From Maritimibacter sp. (GTDB lineage: Bacteria > Pseudomonadota > Alphaproteobacteria > Rhodobacterales > Rhodobacteraceae), in the NCBI GenBank assembly GCA_002701395.1, contig NZVC01000058.1:1-64000 (forward strand): a stretch of 64,000 bases of DNA, in the 5' to 3' direction. The position numbers were made by a program, and so were the translations under genes. Shown piece after piece: positions 25,712 to 35,508 of this stretch (positions are counted from its first letter, which is position 1; each line of letters opens with the position of its first letter). Under the pieces are notes generated by a model. That model saw nothing but the letters and a program-made list of their open reading frames with translations, did no database searches and was not told where the DNA came from.

Positions 25712-26512
25712 ATGCTCAACAAGTTTTCGACTCTTACCGCCGCCGCCGCCCTTATGACGACCGCGACGGGTGCCTTTGCTCAAGACAGCCTGATGGCCAT
25801 CGGCCTGTCCGGCGACAAGACGCTGCACATGATCGATACGTCCACCGCGACCGTGACCGCGTCGATGGACGTCGAGGGCGTGGACAACCTGCTTGGCATC
25901 GACCTGCGCCCGGCGACCGGCCAGTTGATCGGCGTCACCGACACCTTCGAGATTGTCGAGATCGACCCCGCAACCGGCATGGCGACCGTCCTTTCCACGA
26001 TGGACACCGAGCTGCCGGTCATGGACGGCGCGCCGGTGATCGTCGACTTCAACCCGATGGCCGACAAGCTGCGGTTCATGTCGGGCACCACCAACCACCG
26101 CGTCGACATCGAAAGCGGCGCAGTGACCGTCGACGGTTCGCTGGCCTTCGAAGAAGCCGACATGCACGCGGGCGAGGCTCCGGCCATCGCAGCTGCCGCC
26201 TACATCAATTCCTACGGCAAGCCGGAAAGCACGGCGATGTTCGACATCGACTCGACGATCGTTGCGGTGATCCAGCAGACGTCGCCCAATGACGGCACGC
26301 TGGCTGCCATCGGCAAGCTGGGGATCGACGCGGCGGACGCCTATGCGTTCGACATCGCCACCGATGCCGACGGCAACAACACCGCGTGGCTCGCCGCTGG
26401 CGGGATGCTTCACACCGTGTCGCTGGAAGACGGCTCGGTTCAGGAAAGCTGGGAGATCATGGAAGCGGGTGACGCGGTCCTGCGCGACATTACCTTCATG
26501 ACCGCGATGTGA
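25712..26512 (+). CDS. Secreted DUF4394-domain protein
   Basis: 266 residues with a signal peptide (1-23, ending GAFAQ). The mature protein repeats short beta-propeller-like units: LMAIGLSGDKTLHMID, LLGIDLRPATGQLIGVTD, VDFNPMADKLRFMSGTTNHRVD. This is the DUF4394 pattern. Function unknown; such proteins are secreted and often sit beside an ECF sigma/anti-sigma pair, as here. AAAAGGACCAG lies just before ATG. A strong hairpin separates it from the sigma gene. Confidence 0.85.
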   Translation: MLNKFSTLTAAAALMTTATGAFAQDSLMAIGLSGDKTLHMIDTSTATVTASMDVEGVDNLLGIDLRPATGQLIGVTDTFEIVEIDPATGMATVLSTMDTELPVMDGAPVIVDFNPMADKLRFMSGTTNHRVDIESGAVTVDGSLAFEEADMHAGEAPAIAAAAYINSYGKPESTAMFDIDSTIVAVIQQTSPNDGTLAAIGKLGIDAADAYAFDIATDADGNNTAWLAAGGMLHTVSLEDGSVQESWEIMEAGDAVLRDITFMTAM

Positions 26513-26528
26513 TCGTCCGATCGCAATC

Positions 26529-26556
26529 GACCGGCGCGGGTATGCCCGCGCCGGTC
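26529..26556 (+). terminator. Strong stem-loop after the DUF4394 gene
   Basis: GACCGGCGCGGG, loop TATG, CCCGCGCCGGTC: perfect 12-bp stem starting 17 bases after the stop. No U-tract, so partial read-through into the sigma gene is possible. Confidence 0.65.
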
Positions 26557-26685
26557 CTTGGCCAAGGTTCCTGCGGCCCGGTGGAATGTGGTGCCAGGAC
26601 AGGTTGGACTGCGCAGAAAACAGCGCTAGGCTCCGTGGCAAAAGCGAGCATCAAATGCCGCCGCCACGAGGGATCGGAGCTGTCC

Positions 26686-27216
26686 TTGATCAACCACGAC
26701 ATGTTGCTTCGCTCTTGTGCGGACGGTGACAGAACGGCCTTGAAGCAGTTGCTAGAGGCCGAAGGCGGCCGGATGCTGGGAGTCGCGCGTCGAATGCTAA
26801 AGCGCGACGATCTGGCTCAGGATGCGGTGCAAGAGGCACTGGTCCTGATCTGGCGCAGGGCCCACCAGTACGACAGCGGGCGCGGCAGCGCGAAGGGCTG
26901 GATCTATACGATCCTGCGAAACCGGTGCCTGACACTGCTGCGGTCCGAAGATCGCGACGTCAGCACCTCGCCCGAGCGGATGGACGCCTTGCAGGACGCG
27001 GAAGTCGTCGACGAGGCGTTCGACAGGCTGGCCGGAAGATCCGATCTAAGGCGCTGCCTAGAGGGTCTCGATCTACAGACGCGGCGGGCGATCCTGTCGT
27101 CATATATCCTCGGGCACAGCCACGGGGAAATCGCGGGGCGGATGGAGGCGCCCCTGGGTTCGGTGAAATCATGGGTCCGGCGCGGATTGATGAAACTGAG
27201 GGAGTGTCTGTCATGA
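26686..27216 (+). CDS. ECF-type RNA polymerase sigma factor
   Basis: 176 residues. Region 2 (about 20-85: RRMLKRDDLAQDAVQEALVL, IWRRAHQYDSGRGSAKGWIYT) and region 4 (about 120-170: RRAILSSYILGHSHGEIA, APLGSVKSWVRRGL) are both present. Start chosen at TTG 26686 with GGAG 6 nt upstream. The longer frame from GTG 26509 would translate the hairpin at 26529-26556 and adds non-homologous residues. Translation is coupled to the anti-sigma gene by a 4-base overlap. It probably drives the DUF4394 gene and itself, by analogy with similar loci. Confidence 0.88.
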   Translation: MINHDMLLRSCADGDRTALKQLLEAEGGRMLGVARRMLKRDDLAQDAVQEALVLIWRRAHQYDSGRGSAKGWIYTILRNRCLTLLRSEDRDVSTSPERMDALQDAEVVDEAFDRLAGRSDLRRCLEGLDLQTRRAILSSYILGHSHGEIAGRMEAPLGSVKSWVRRGLMKLRECLS

Positions 27217-27944
27217 CGGAACGGTCTCTGGACATCCTGATCGACGAGGTCGTGCTTGGCCTTGCGGACCCCGCCGAGGTGACCCGCATAGAGGCGCTGG
27301 CCGACCGCGATCCCGATATCGCGGCGCGGCTGGACCGAGCGCGCCGTCGGTTTGCGCCCTTGGACGAAACCGTCGACGAAGCGCCTTTGCCGGACGATCT
27401 GTGGTCGCGCATCGATGCTGCCATCGACCAAGCCGAAGGTCCCGACGCGCCCGCCACCGACACAGACGCGCCAGCCGCCGAGATCGTCGATCTGGCCGCC
27501 ATCCGCCGTACGATGGCGCGCTGGAAGGGGGCTGCCGTTGGCGGTCTGGCCGCGGCCCTTCTTCTTGCCGTTTCCTTGGCCTGGTCGATGATGTCCGCCA
27601 GCGATCCTACGGTGGTCGCCGTGCTGTTGAACGAAAGCGGAGAGGCCATTGCACTGGTCGAAAGCAGCCCGGACAACACCACCCGCGTCACCCTGTTGGA
27701 ACCGGCTAATGTCCCAAGCGACCGCGTGATGCAGGTCTGGACCAAACCCGAAGACGACGGTCCGCCGGTGTCGCTGGGTCTTCTTGCGCGTGGGCTGTCG
27801 GAAACTCTGACGATCGAGGGCCTGCCCGCCCCCAACGCACGCCAGCTTTACGAGATCACCGTCGAACCCGAGGGCGGATCGCCCACGAACCTTCCCACCG
27901 GCCCGATACTGGGCAAAGGGCTGGCGAAAGCGCCCCTGATCTGA
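27213..27944 (+). CDS. Membrane anti-sigma factor (RskA-like)
   Basis: 243 residues. A cytosolic N-terminal part (1-103) should bind the sigma factor; a single membrane helix lies at about 108-128 (GGLAAALLLAVSLAWSMM), then a periplasmic RskA-type beta domain (VLLNESGEAIALVES, VMQVWTKPEDDGPPVSLG, YEITVEPEGGSPTNLPTGPI). No cysteine zinc-binding motif is seen, so it is not of the ZAS redox class. Overlaps the sigma stop as ATGA. Confidence 0.88.
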   Translation: MTERSLDILIDEVVLGLADPAEVTRIEALADRDPDIAARLDRARRRFAPLDETVDEAPLPDDLWSRIDAAIDQAEGPDAPATDTDAPAAEIVDLAAIRRTMARWKGAAVGGLAAALLLAVSLAWSMMSASDPTVVAVLLNESGEAIALVESSPDNTTRVTLLEPANVPSDRVMQVWTKPEDDGPPVSLGLLARGLSETLTIEGLPAPNARQLYEITVEPEGGSPTNLPTGPILGKGLAKAPLI

Positions 27945-28313
27945 CCGGAGCACCCTGCGGGGGCAAGCCCCGCAGGACAGCTCTCACCCATCTGATGCGC
28001 GCGCTGTCTTCGCCGGACGGGGCGATGCGCTCCCGTCCCCTCCTGCGACGCCGCCGGACCCTGCCCGACCCTGCGCTTCTCCGATCCTTGCCTGCACCGT
28101 TCGTGCACGGCGCAGGTCGCTACGGGCGTTATTGCGGCGGTCTGAGTATTATTTTTCCGACGTTTCGCGGCAATTTCCCAAGTTCCCCAAGATTCTCCAT
28201 GACTCGCGGCCCTATGCGGCCAAGACTGGCGGCAGCGGCATAAAGCCGCACAACAGCGCCGCACCCGAACTTTGGTTCGGAGAAAATTGCGGGGCACGGA
28301 ACGGGAGAAGCAA
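27945..28313. other. Intergenic region between anti-sigma and universal stress genes
   Basis: 369 bases. It starts with a perfect 9-bp stem-loop (27954-27962/27968-27976), probably the end of the sigma operon transcript. The rest holds no convincing gene, tRNA or riboswitch; the last 150 bases are less GC-rich and should carry the promoter of the usp gene, but no element is clear enough to name. Confidence 0.5.
27954..27976 (+). terminator. Stem-loop after the anti-sigma gene
   Basis: CCTGCGGGG, loop GCAAG, CCCCGCAGG: 9-bp perfect stem 9 bases after the stop, without a U-tract. Confidence 0.5.
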
Positions 28314-28751
28314 ATGACTACGGAAACATTCGTCGTCGCATATGAGTGCGAGGAGGATTCATCCAGTGTCTTGGCCTATGCCATCGCACGTGCGCAAAAG
28401 GACGGGGCGCTTTTACATTTGGTGCATGTGCTTGAATGGTCCCCCTACACCTTCCTGACTCCGCAGGAGATCGAGGAAAGGACGACTCGCCGGAAACAAG
28501 AGATGACGCGCGCCCAAGAGGCCATCATCGACCCGGCCTTGGCCAAGGCCCGTGCGGCGGGTGTCGAGGCCAACGGCGAAATCCGCTTCGGTCAGGTGGT
28601 CGAGATCATCTCGGAGACAGCCACCAAACTGAACGCCGACATGATCATCGTCGGCCGCTCCGGTTCCAATTCCGTCGCCGCCCGCGTCTTCGGGTCGGTT
28701 CCGCTGGGCCTTGCGCAGATCGCCAAGGTCCCCACGGTCATCGTCCCCTGA
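28314..28751 (+). CDS. Universal stress protein (UspA family)
   Basis: 145 residues of the alpha/beta Usp fold: FVVAYECEEDSSSVLAYAI at the first strand, LLHLVHVLEWS, and the ATP-binding glycine motif near the end (VGRSGSNSVAARVFGSVPLG). Start at 28314 with GGGAGAAGC upstream; the in-frame start 42 bases earlier lacks a site. The symporter gene starts 15 bases after it, so the two form one unit. Usp proteins paired with a transporter often modulate it. Confidence 0.9.
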   Translation: MTTETFVVAYECEEDSSSVLAYAIARAQKDGALLHLVHVLEWSPYTFLTPQEIEERTTRRKQEMTRAQEAIIDPALAKARAAGVEANGEIRFGQVVEIISETATKLNADMIIVGRSGSNSVAARVFGSVPLGLAQIAKVPTVIVP

Positions 28752-28766
28752 GTGAAAGGCAGCACC

Positions 28767-30311
28767 ATGAAAATCATTTCCAAACTGGCCGCCTCCACGA
28801 CGGCCCTGACCATTATGACCGCGCCAGCCTTGGCGCAGGGCATTGATGCCACCATCAACGACGCCTTCTCTAGATACACCGGCTGGTATGTCGGATTCAT
28901 CTTCGCCCCGGTGCCCGGCACCAGCTTCAGCTGGATCGCCCTTTGGCTGGTGGTGGCGGCGCTGATCTTCACCTTCTACTTCTCGTTTATCCAGTTGAAG
29001 GGCTTCGGCCATTCCATCCGGCTGGTGAAGGGCGACTATTCCGACCCCGAGGATGCGGGCGAGGTCAGCCACTTCCAGGCGCTCGCCACCGCGCTTTCAG
29101 GCACCGTGGGCCTTGGCAACATCGCCGGGGTGGCCGTGGCGGTCGGGATCGGCGGGCCCGGCGCGACGTTCTGGATGATCGTCGCAGGCCTATTCGGCAT
29201 GGCGACCAAGTTCACCGAGTGTACCTTGGGCGTGAAGTACCGGAATGAATACGCGGACGGCCACGTTTCGGGCGGCCCGATGTATTACATCACCAAGGGC
29301 TTCAAGGAACGCGGCTTGCCGGGCGGCAAGATCCTTGCGGTGCTGTTCTGTATCTTCACCATCCTCGGCGCCCTTGGCGGCGGCAACATGTTCCAGGCCA
29401 ACCAAGCCCACGCGCAGCTGGCCAACGTGTTCGGCGATTATCCGGGCTGGATCACCGGCCTTGTGCTGGCGATCATCACGTTCGTCGTCATCGTCGGCGG
29501 CATCAAGTCCATCGCGCAGGTGACCGAGAAGGTCGTGCCCTTCATGGGGGTCTTTTATGTCGGCGTTTCGTTGATCATCCTGCTGATGAACTACGACATG
29601 ATCCTTTGGGCGTTCGGCCAGATCTTCGCGGGTGCCTTCACCGGCCTCGGCGTCGCTGGCGGCTTTACCGGGGCGTTGATCCAAGGCTTCCGGCGTGCCG
29701 CCTTCTCGAACGAAGCGGGGATCGGCTCTGCCGCCATCGCGCACTCGGCCGTGAAGACCAAAGAGCCGATCACCGAGGGCTATGTCGCCCTGCTGGAGCC
29801 GTTCATCGACACGGTGGTGATCTGCACCATGACCGCCCTTGTGATCGTGATCACCGGCGTGATGCAGGTCGACCCGGAAACCGGCCTGTACATGTGGGAC
29901 AGCGAAGCGGGCCGCATCATGACCGAGGGCGATGTCTCTGGTGTGGCGCTGACCTCTTCGGCCTTCGCGTCGGTCTTCTCGTGGTTCCCGGTAACGCTGG
30001 CGATCGCCGTGGTGCTTTTCGCGTTCTCGACGATGATCTCGTGGAGCTACTACGGCCTCAAGGCTTGGACCTATCTCTTCGGCGAAAGCAAGGGCAGCGA
30101 GATTACCTTCAAGGTGCTCTTCTGCGTGTTCATCGTGATCGGCGCGGCCGCCAGTCTTGGGCCGGTGATCGACTTCTCCGATGCCATGCTGTTCTCGATG
30201 GCGATCGTGAACATCATCGCACTGTACCTGCTGATGCCGATCGTGAAAGCCGAACTGGCCCACTATGTCGGACGGCTGAAGTCTGGCGAGATCAAGCGGT
30301 TCAAGCACTGA
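28767..30311 (+). CDS. Alanine/glycine:cation symporter (AGCS family)
   Basis: 514 residues. An N-terminal signal-like helix (1-25, ending APALAQG) precedes about eleven membrane segments. AGCS landmarks: [58 protein letters not shown], and [20 protein letters not shown]. The family imports alanine or glycine with Na+ or H+. Na+ coupling fits the nearby Na+-NQR. Start at 28767; the GTG at 28752 would serve poorly because its AAAGG is itself the likely ribosome site. Follows the usp gene as a two-gene operon. Confidence 0.9.
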   Translation: MKIISKLAASTTALTIMTAPALAQGIDATINDAFSRYTGWYVGFIFAPVPGTSFSWIALWLVVAALIFTFYFSFIQLKGFGHSIRLVKGDYSDPEDAGEVSHFQALATALSGTVGLGNIAGVAVAVGIGGPGATFWMIVAGLFGMATKFTECTLGVKYRNEYADGHVSGGPMYYITKGFKERGLPGGKILAVLFCIFTILGALGGGNMFQANQAHAQLANVFGDYPGWITGLVLAIITFVVIVGGIKSIAQVTEKVVPFMGVFYVGVSLIILLMNYDMILWAFGQIFAGAFTGLGVAGGFTGALIQGFRRAAFSNEAGIGSAAIAHSAVKTKEPITEGYVALLEPFIDTVVICTMTALVIVITGVMQVDPETGLYMWDSEAGRIMTEGDVSGVALTSSAFASVFSWFPVTLAIAVVLFAFSTMISWSYYGLKAWTYLFGESKGSEITFKVLFCVFIVIGAAASLGPVIDFSDAMLFSMAIVNIIALYLLMPIVKAELAHYVGRLKSGEIKRFKH

Positions 30312-30332
30312 TCCACGCGCAAACAGACAGGC

Positions 30333-30354
30333 GCCCGGCAAATGCGCCGGGCGT
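30333..30354 (+). terminator. Stem-loop after the symporter gene
   Basis: CGCCCGGC, loop AAATGC, GCCGGGCG, with further CAGAC/TCTG pairing outside. It begins 21 bases after the stop and lies between convergent genes, so it can serve both strands. Confidence 0.6.
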
Positions 30355-30555
30355 CTGCCCCCGGCCCTGCCCCGCGGCTGGATACGGTTCTACAGATGGC
30401 ACTGCGCCCAGCGCCCCAAACGCCACAGAAATCCCGCTGACCCGCATGGCAAAGCAGTTCGGTTCGGCCAACTCAGCCCACCGCTTCGGGCAACCCACAT
30501 CCAAACAGACGCCTCTCAAAGCCAGTGCCCCGGCAAAGGGCGCGGAGTTCAGCCG

Positions 30556-32545
30556 TCAGTACGGCAGCGGATGCATCGTGCCGTCCGGCAACATCACCGG
30601 CAGACGCAGGTCCGCGATGCAGGACGTGTCCAGTTCCGCTTCCGGGTCCTCGATGAACGCTGCGGTGATATCCCTGGCGCATTGGCTGAATTGGATCGTA
30701 CCGTGTCCGGATTCCGGCACCAGGTAGTTTCTCGCGTTGGTGAAATTCTGCACCGCGAGTTCGCCCCAGATCCCGGCGGTCTGGGTGTCGAGTTCCCCGT
30801 TCATCGCCAGCACGGGCCGGTCCGTAGAACCGACCGTCGTCCAGTTCTCGCGCGGGTGCTTCTCGAACAGGGCGCAGGGTTCGACGAAGTAGGCAGCCAG
30901 CCAGCCGACCAGTATGTCCTGCATGACCGGCCCCCAGGACCCGTCCTCCACCATCAGCTCGCGGAACTTCTCGGGCGAGTTCCATCCGTTCGCGAAATCC
31001 TCCTGACACGCGTAGAGCATGAGCTGGAGATCGCCCTCGACGTCCTTGACCGTGGCCTGGTTGTCGATCCGTATCAGTTCAAAGACCCGCGCCACCTCGT
31101 CGGGGCTCAACTGCCGGGCAAGCGCGACGATGGCGCTGGCGGTTTCTTCCTCGAAATGGCTGTTGGCCAACGTCACCAGCGCATCGACCGAAGGGTCTTC
31201 AAACCGCAGTTCCAGATAGTCGCGGCCTGCCGCCACGCGCGCATCGGCATCCTCCAGCGACTGGATGGCCTGCGCCAGCTGGTCGTCGAAGATTTCGGCG
31301 AGGTCCATGTTGCGGGTCTCGGAATCGAGGCCGGCTTCCAACGCCTGCGCGGCGCTTTCCACGGTGCCGTCCGCGACCCGCATGTGCTCTGCGGCAGCCA
31401 GCATCGCATCGACCAGCGCCATGTCAGAGGCGTTCAGACCTTTTGCCCGCGCGGCGGCGCGGACAGTTTCAGCATCCGCGTCGGCTGGTTTAGGGGGCAG
31501 CTCACCGGCGGCGATCTGGTCGTAGATCGTGGTGTCGCCCTTTTCGAGCTGGTCGATCATCAAAGGCATGTAGGGGGACAGGGCCTTGTACTTTCCCGTC
31601 ATGTCGACGCGGTCGTCGAAGGTGAAGAACACCTCCTCCAGACCGACCTTGCCGTTCGGCCCCTCTACCGGCTCGCTGTCGAGCTTCTCGAACAGCGCGA
31701 AAGTGCGCGAGATGATGTCGGGATAGGCCGCGTTGCAGAGCGGGTCGCGTTCGCAGGGTTCCAGCGTCTTTCGGATCGGCGTGGAATGCGACTGCCAGAA
31801 CATCGAATAAAGCGGCAGCCAAGGCGGGGCGTTGCCGTCGATGACCGCCGCGCGGATGCCGGGCGGGTCCTGCCGCAGGATCTCCATCGTCAGCTTGGTG
31901 CCATAGGACACGCCGTAGATGTTGTAGGTATCGTAGCCCAATGCCGACATCACCGCGGGCACGTCCATCGCGTTCTGCTCGGTGTTGATCAGGGAATAGT
32001 CGATGCCCTTGGCGTCCAGCTCCTCGAGGCACCCCTTGATGAAATCCAGCGAGAGAGACGGAAGGGTGGAATTGCCGATCGCCTCGACCACGGGGCCAAG
32101 TTGCTCTCCGAGGGTCGAGTAGCAATCCATCTCGGGGGCGCTGGCATCCACGCCGCGTTCATCGATGGCAGTGATGTCACGCCGCCCCCGCAGATGCTCG
32201 AAATAGCTGACGGTCTTGGCCACGTGGTCGACCGTGCCGCTGCCGGGACCACCGTGCAGATAGATCACCGGGTCGGGCTCGGGCGACAGCGAGTGCGCTT
32301 TGTAAAGGTTGAAGGCGATGTTGATCGTTGGCCCATCCGCCGCGCGATGGTCCATCGGCACCTCGACGGTTCCGCAAATGACGGTCTTGCCGTCGATCTC
32401 GGTCGGTGCGACGGGGCGCGCACAAGGGGGCAATCGTCACCGGATAGGCCGGGTCGACCCCACCTGCCTTGAGCGTGGCGAAGGCGTTGGGGTCGGGCTC
32501 TGCGGTCAGCGCGGCAATAAGTGCGAAGATCTGCTCTGGCGACAT
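30556..32545 (-). pseudogene. S33-family alpha/beta-hydrolase peptidase, frameshifted near the N-terminus
   Basis: From ATG 32545 (AGGAGC upstream) the frame reads MSPEQIFALIAALTAEPDPN and on to YPVTIAP. It then needs a one-base shift at the run of five G (plus strand, 32426-32430) to continue as ARPVAPTEIDGKTVICGTVEVP. The paralogue next door has this junction intact. Past it, 620 residues are open to 30556: oxyanion HGGPGSG, nucleophile in GVSYGTK, acid in MNGELDTQT and histidine in ESGHGTIQFSQCA. The catalytic triad is kept, so this is either a recent frameshift or a single-base sequence error. A TTG at 32433 could start a shortened product but has no ribosome site. Likely an aminopeptidase or hydrolase; substrate unknown. 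Confidence 0.7.
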
Positions 32546-32566
32546 GGGACGCTCCTGACGGTCGGA

Positions 32567-34495
32567 TTACTTTGCTTTTGGCGGAATATAGAAAGTCGGT
32601 TTGAGCGCGGCCGTGCAGGCCGCGTTCACGGGGGCGGACGGGTTTTCCAGAAACCCCTCGGCCACATCCTTGGCGCATTGCGAGAATTGGATCACGGCAT
32701 GCCCGGCCTCGGGGAACAGGACGGCCTGCCCGTTGGACAGGGTGCGCACGACCATCTCGGCGGCGTCCGGGTTGGTCTGCGTGTCCTTGGTGCCCGACAT
32801 GGCAAGGACGGGAATGTCGCTGACGACAGGATCGTGGAAGCCGTCGCGCGGATGCTTTTCGAACAGGTCGCAGAACCCGTACAGCGGCACGGTCGACTTG
32901 CGCACCCCGACATCAATCGACGGGAAACGATAGGTGCTGGCAACCGTGTCGTACCCCTCGCGCGTGTTGAACGGGAAATCCTCTTGGCACGCGATGATCC
33001 CAAGCGTGAAGATCATGCGCGACTTCGAGGTCAGGTTGGCCGAATCCGCGCGAGCCCGTCGGTAGAACGCGGCCACGTCTTCGTCCGACATCGCGCCGAC
33101 CAGCCCAAGAAGCCGCGGCTTCTCGAGGTCCGGGACATGAGTGGCGAGCAGGGTTTCAATCGCGGTGCGGTCGGGCGCCTGCCCGATCAGCATGGTGTAG
33201 TCTCTCAGGAAGGCCAGCAACGCGTCGGCATCCATGATCGTTGCGACGTCCGACAAGGCTTTGTCCAGCAATGCCTCTGTATTCAGCGCGCCCGAGGCGG
33301 CAAGATCGTCCGACAGGGTCGACAGCAGCTTGGCGACGGCCGCCTCGGCACTGCGCATCCGCCCGGCTTCCATCAGCGCGATCTCGGCGATGGTGCGGTC
33401 CAGCGTGCCGAGCCCCGGATCATAGGTCGCAAGGATCGCCTCTGGCGTCTCTTGGGGGTTAAAGCCACCGGCGTTCAGCGTCTCAAGCGTGGTCATCTGA
33501 CCTGCCGCTATTTCGGTAAAGACCTGCGGAAGGTAGGCCGTAAAAACCATGTTCCGGGTATTGCTGGCATCCATCAGGTCAGACATCAGCGCGCCATCGA
33601 CCTCTTGCCCGGACAGCGTCAGCTTCGGGTCCTCGGACAGCCTGCGCCCGGCGGCGTGAATTGTCTCTTCAAGATCGGGATAGCCTGCCGCGCAGGCCGC
33701 GTCTTGCATGCAGTAATCAACCACCCAGCCAAGCGCCTGATCGACGGGGACGCCGTTGGTATCGTAAGCGGGATTGTCGACCCGGCTGATGCTGTCGATC
33801 ACCAAACTGCGCAGACCCTCCGGCGCGGTGCGCAGCAGTTCTTGTCCCAGTTTCGTGCCATAGGAGATGCCGAAGGCGTTGTAGGTCGGATACCCCAACG
33901 CATCCATGATCGCGCGCACGTCCCGCGCACTTTGCGACGTGTTGTAAAGTGAAAGGTCGATGCCGGTGGCCACAGTCTCGGTCAGGCACTTCGCCAGCGG
34001 TTCGTCCGGGCCGAACATCTTGTCCTCGTCCGGCTTGGCGAACTGCATGAAGTCCTCAGCAAACTCGTTGTAACAGGCAATCGTCTGGTCAGAGATGCCC
34101 GAGCCGCGCTGGTCGAACAGGATGATGTCCCGCCGGTCACGCAGAAAGTCGAACAGACCCGCGTTCATCGGGATTTTCTGCACAGTGTAGCCACCTGGGC
34201 CGCCGTGAAGGTAGATTACCGGATCCGGTGCAGGCGCCGTCGAGCGGGACTTCAACACGGCGAACGCCAACGCGATCGAAGGGCCATCCGCAGCCTCGTG
34301 ATCTTCCGGCACCTCGACCCGGCCGCAGATGACGGTTTTACCCTCGACCTCCAGCGGCCCCAAGGGGCGTGGGCAGGCTTCGATCGTCACTGGATAGCGG
34401 TCATCGTGTCCGCCATCCTTCAAGGCATCAAGCGCCGGGTCCGTCGCAGAACTCAGCAGGGCGATGACGGTTGCAATGATCTGGTCTGGCGACAT
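32567..34495 (-). CDS. S33-family alpha/beta-hydrolase peptidase
   Basis: 642 residues, intact paralogue of the neighbour. N-terminal cap MSPDQIIATVIALLSSATDP; oxyanion loop YLHGGPGGYT; nucleophile Ser211 (FGISYGTKLG); a long helical insert (about 290-460) specific to the pair; acid Asp571 (SGTKDTQTN) and His599 (EAGHAVIQFSQCA). Tripeptidyl/prolyl aminopeptidase-type fold (TAP-like C-terminal part). Start at 34495 with AAGGA 9 nt upstream; an ATG 9 bases earlier overlaps that site. No convincing signal peptide. 21 bases separate the two genes, so they are co-transcribed duplicates. Confidence 0.85.
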   Translation of the reverse strand: MSPDQIIATVIALLSSATDPALDALKDGGHDDRYPVTIEACPRPLGPLEVEGKTVICGRVEVPEDHEAADGPSIALAFAVLKSRSTAPAPDPVIYLHGGPGGYTVQKIPMNAGLFDFLRDRRDIILFDQRGSGISDQTIACYNEFAEDFMQFAKPDEDKMFGPDEPLAKCLTETVATGIDLSLYNTSQSARDVRAIMDALGYPTYNAFGISYGTKLGQELLRTAPEGLRSLVIDSISRVDNPAYDTNGVPVDQALGWVVDYCMQDAACAAGYPDLEETIHAAGRRLSEDPKLTLSGQEVDGALMSDLMDASNTRNMVFTAYLPQVFTEIAAGQMTTLETLNAGGFNPQETPEAILATYDPGLGTLDRTIAEIALMEAGRMRSAEAAVAKLLSTLSDDLAASGALNTEALLDKALSDVATIMDADALLAFLRDYTMLIGQAPDRTAIETLLATHVPDLEKPRLLGLVGAMSDEDVAAFYRRARADSANLTSKSRMIFTLGIIACQEDFPFNTREGYDTVASTYRFPSIDVGVRKSTVPLYGFCDLFEKHPRDGFHDPVVSDIPVLAMSGTKDTQTNPDAAEMVVRTLSNGQAVLFPEAGHAVIQFSQCAKDVAEGFLENPSAPVNAACTAALKPTFYIPPKAK

Positions 34496-34630
34496 CAAAA
34501 GCATCCTTCTATGGCGGCAACCTTAGGGCCAACGAACCCGGCGCCATCTGCCTGATGACGCCGGACCTTATGTGCATCGGTCAAGCCGCGATGATCGGAA
34601 CCGCTTTAGGTCGCAGGTCCCGCATCGCGT

Positions 34631-35458
34631 TCAGAAGATAACATATCCTCCGGTCCCGTTGGTAAGTGTCATCGTCAGCGTATAGCCGTTCCCGCTTTTG
34701 TTCTGCACAAGGACCGCCGTGCCGCTGGCCCCGTCGGTGCAATGAACCGTCGCGGTTTCACTGCGCACGGTGCCCGGAGCATGCCGAAACAGGCCCGTGC
34801 ACGTCAGACCGTCGCCGCTTACGGTCAGCGCATAGGCGCCTTCCTTGTGGCCGAAGATCTGCCCGTTCAGCGCAGCGCCGCCGTAGATCGTTCCAGAGCC
34901 AGAGACGTTCACGTCCGCGCTGACCGTGCCGCCGCCCGAATGATCCGCATGGTTGCCCTGTTCCCGCATGTGCGCCTCGACCGCGTCATGTGCCCGGTTC
35001 CTTTGCGTCCCCGAGCAGGAACTGCCCGCCGTGATCACGCGCCCCGCCGGATTGTAAAGCACGGTGCAGCCGCTTGCGAAGCGAACTTCGATCTCTCCGG
35101 TGTTTCGTTCGTAAAGCTCGGGCACGTCCGACTGACCGGAAACGTTCCCATGCGTCGGGGCGCCGGATTCCTGCAGGAAGCGGCCGGACACCCAGCCAGA
35201 GGTGCTGCCATCGGGCGTTTCGACATGGCACCAGCGGCTGCTGCCCTCGCCCCGGCAGCCCAGGTTGCGGAACACCGCGCCATTCGGCGCAAGGGCGATC
35301 ACCCGGTTCGAAGTGCCGGGGCCGCTGCGGATATTGAGGTTGTCGTTGGATGCGACACCGGTCACCTGCCAGTAATCGGGGCCCATCTGGGCCTGAGCCG
35401 CACCCGCCAAAACCGTAACGGTCAACGCGCAGAGAATTGCATGGATTACTTGTCTCAT
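34631..35458 (-). CDS. Secreted SH3b-domain protein with uncharacterised C-terminal domain
   Basis: 275 residues. Signal peptide 1-23 (GAAQAQ). A bacterial SH3 domain at about 28-95 (NLNIRSGPGTSNRVIALAPN, GWVSGRFLQ) may bind peptidoglycan. A middle cysteine-containing segment (VRFASGCTVLYNPAGRVITA) leads to a glycine/serine linker and a C-terminal domain at 207-275: AYALTVSGDGLTCTGLFR to the final GGYVIF. The same domain forms nearly all of the mature lipoprotein encoded next. Function unknown; an envelope role is inferred. Confidence 0.8.
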   Translation of the reverse strand: MRQVIHAILCALTVTVLAGAAQAQMGPDYWQVTGVASNDNLNIRSGPGTSNRVIALAPNGAVFRNLGCRGEGSSRWCHVETPDGSTSGWVSGRFLQESGAPTHGNVSGQSDVPELYERNTGEIEVRFASGCTVLYNPAGRVITAGSSCSGTQRNRAHDAVEAHMREQGNHADHSGGGTVSADVNVSGSGTIYGGAALNGQIFGHKEGAYALTVSGDGLTCTGLFRHAPGTVRSETATVHCTDGASGTAVLVQNKSGNGYTLTMTLTNGTGGYVIF

Positions 35459-35508
35459 TGAGAAAGCCTTTCTTTGCTGGGCATTTGACTGCCCGTATCT
35501 TCGCGAAT

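Noticed and set aside
27977-28313. Glycine-type riboswitch upstream of the usp-symporter unit
   Set aside because: No paired glycine-aptamer core or matching stem set was visible in this spacer.
30571-32472. 633-codon plus-strand frame opposite the S33 peptidase
   Set aside because: Antisense to a gene with an intact catalytic triad; no recognisable domain in the plus-strand frame.
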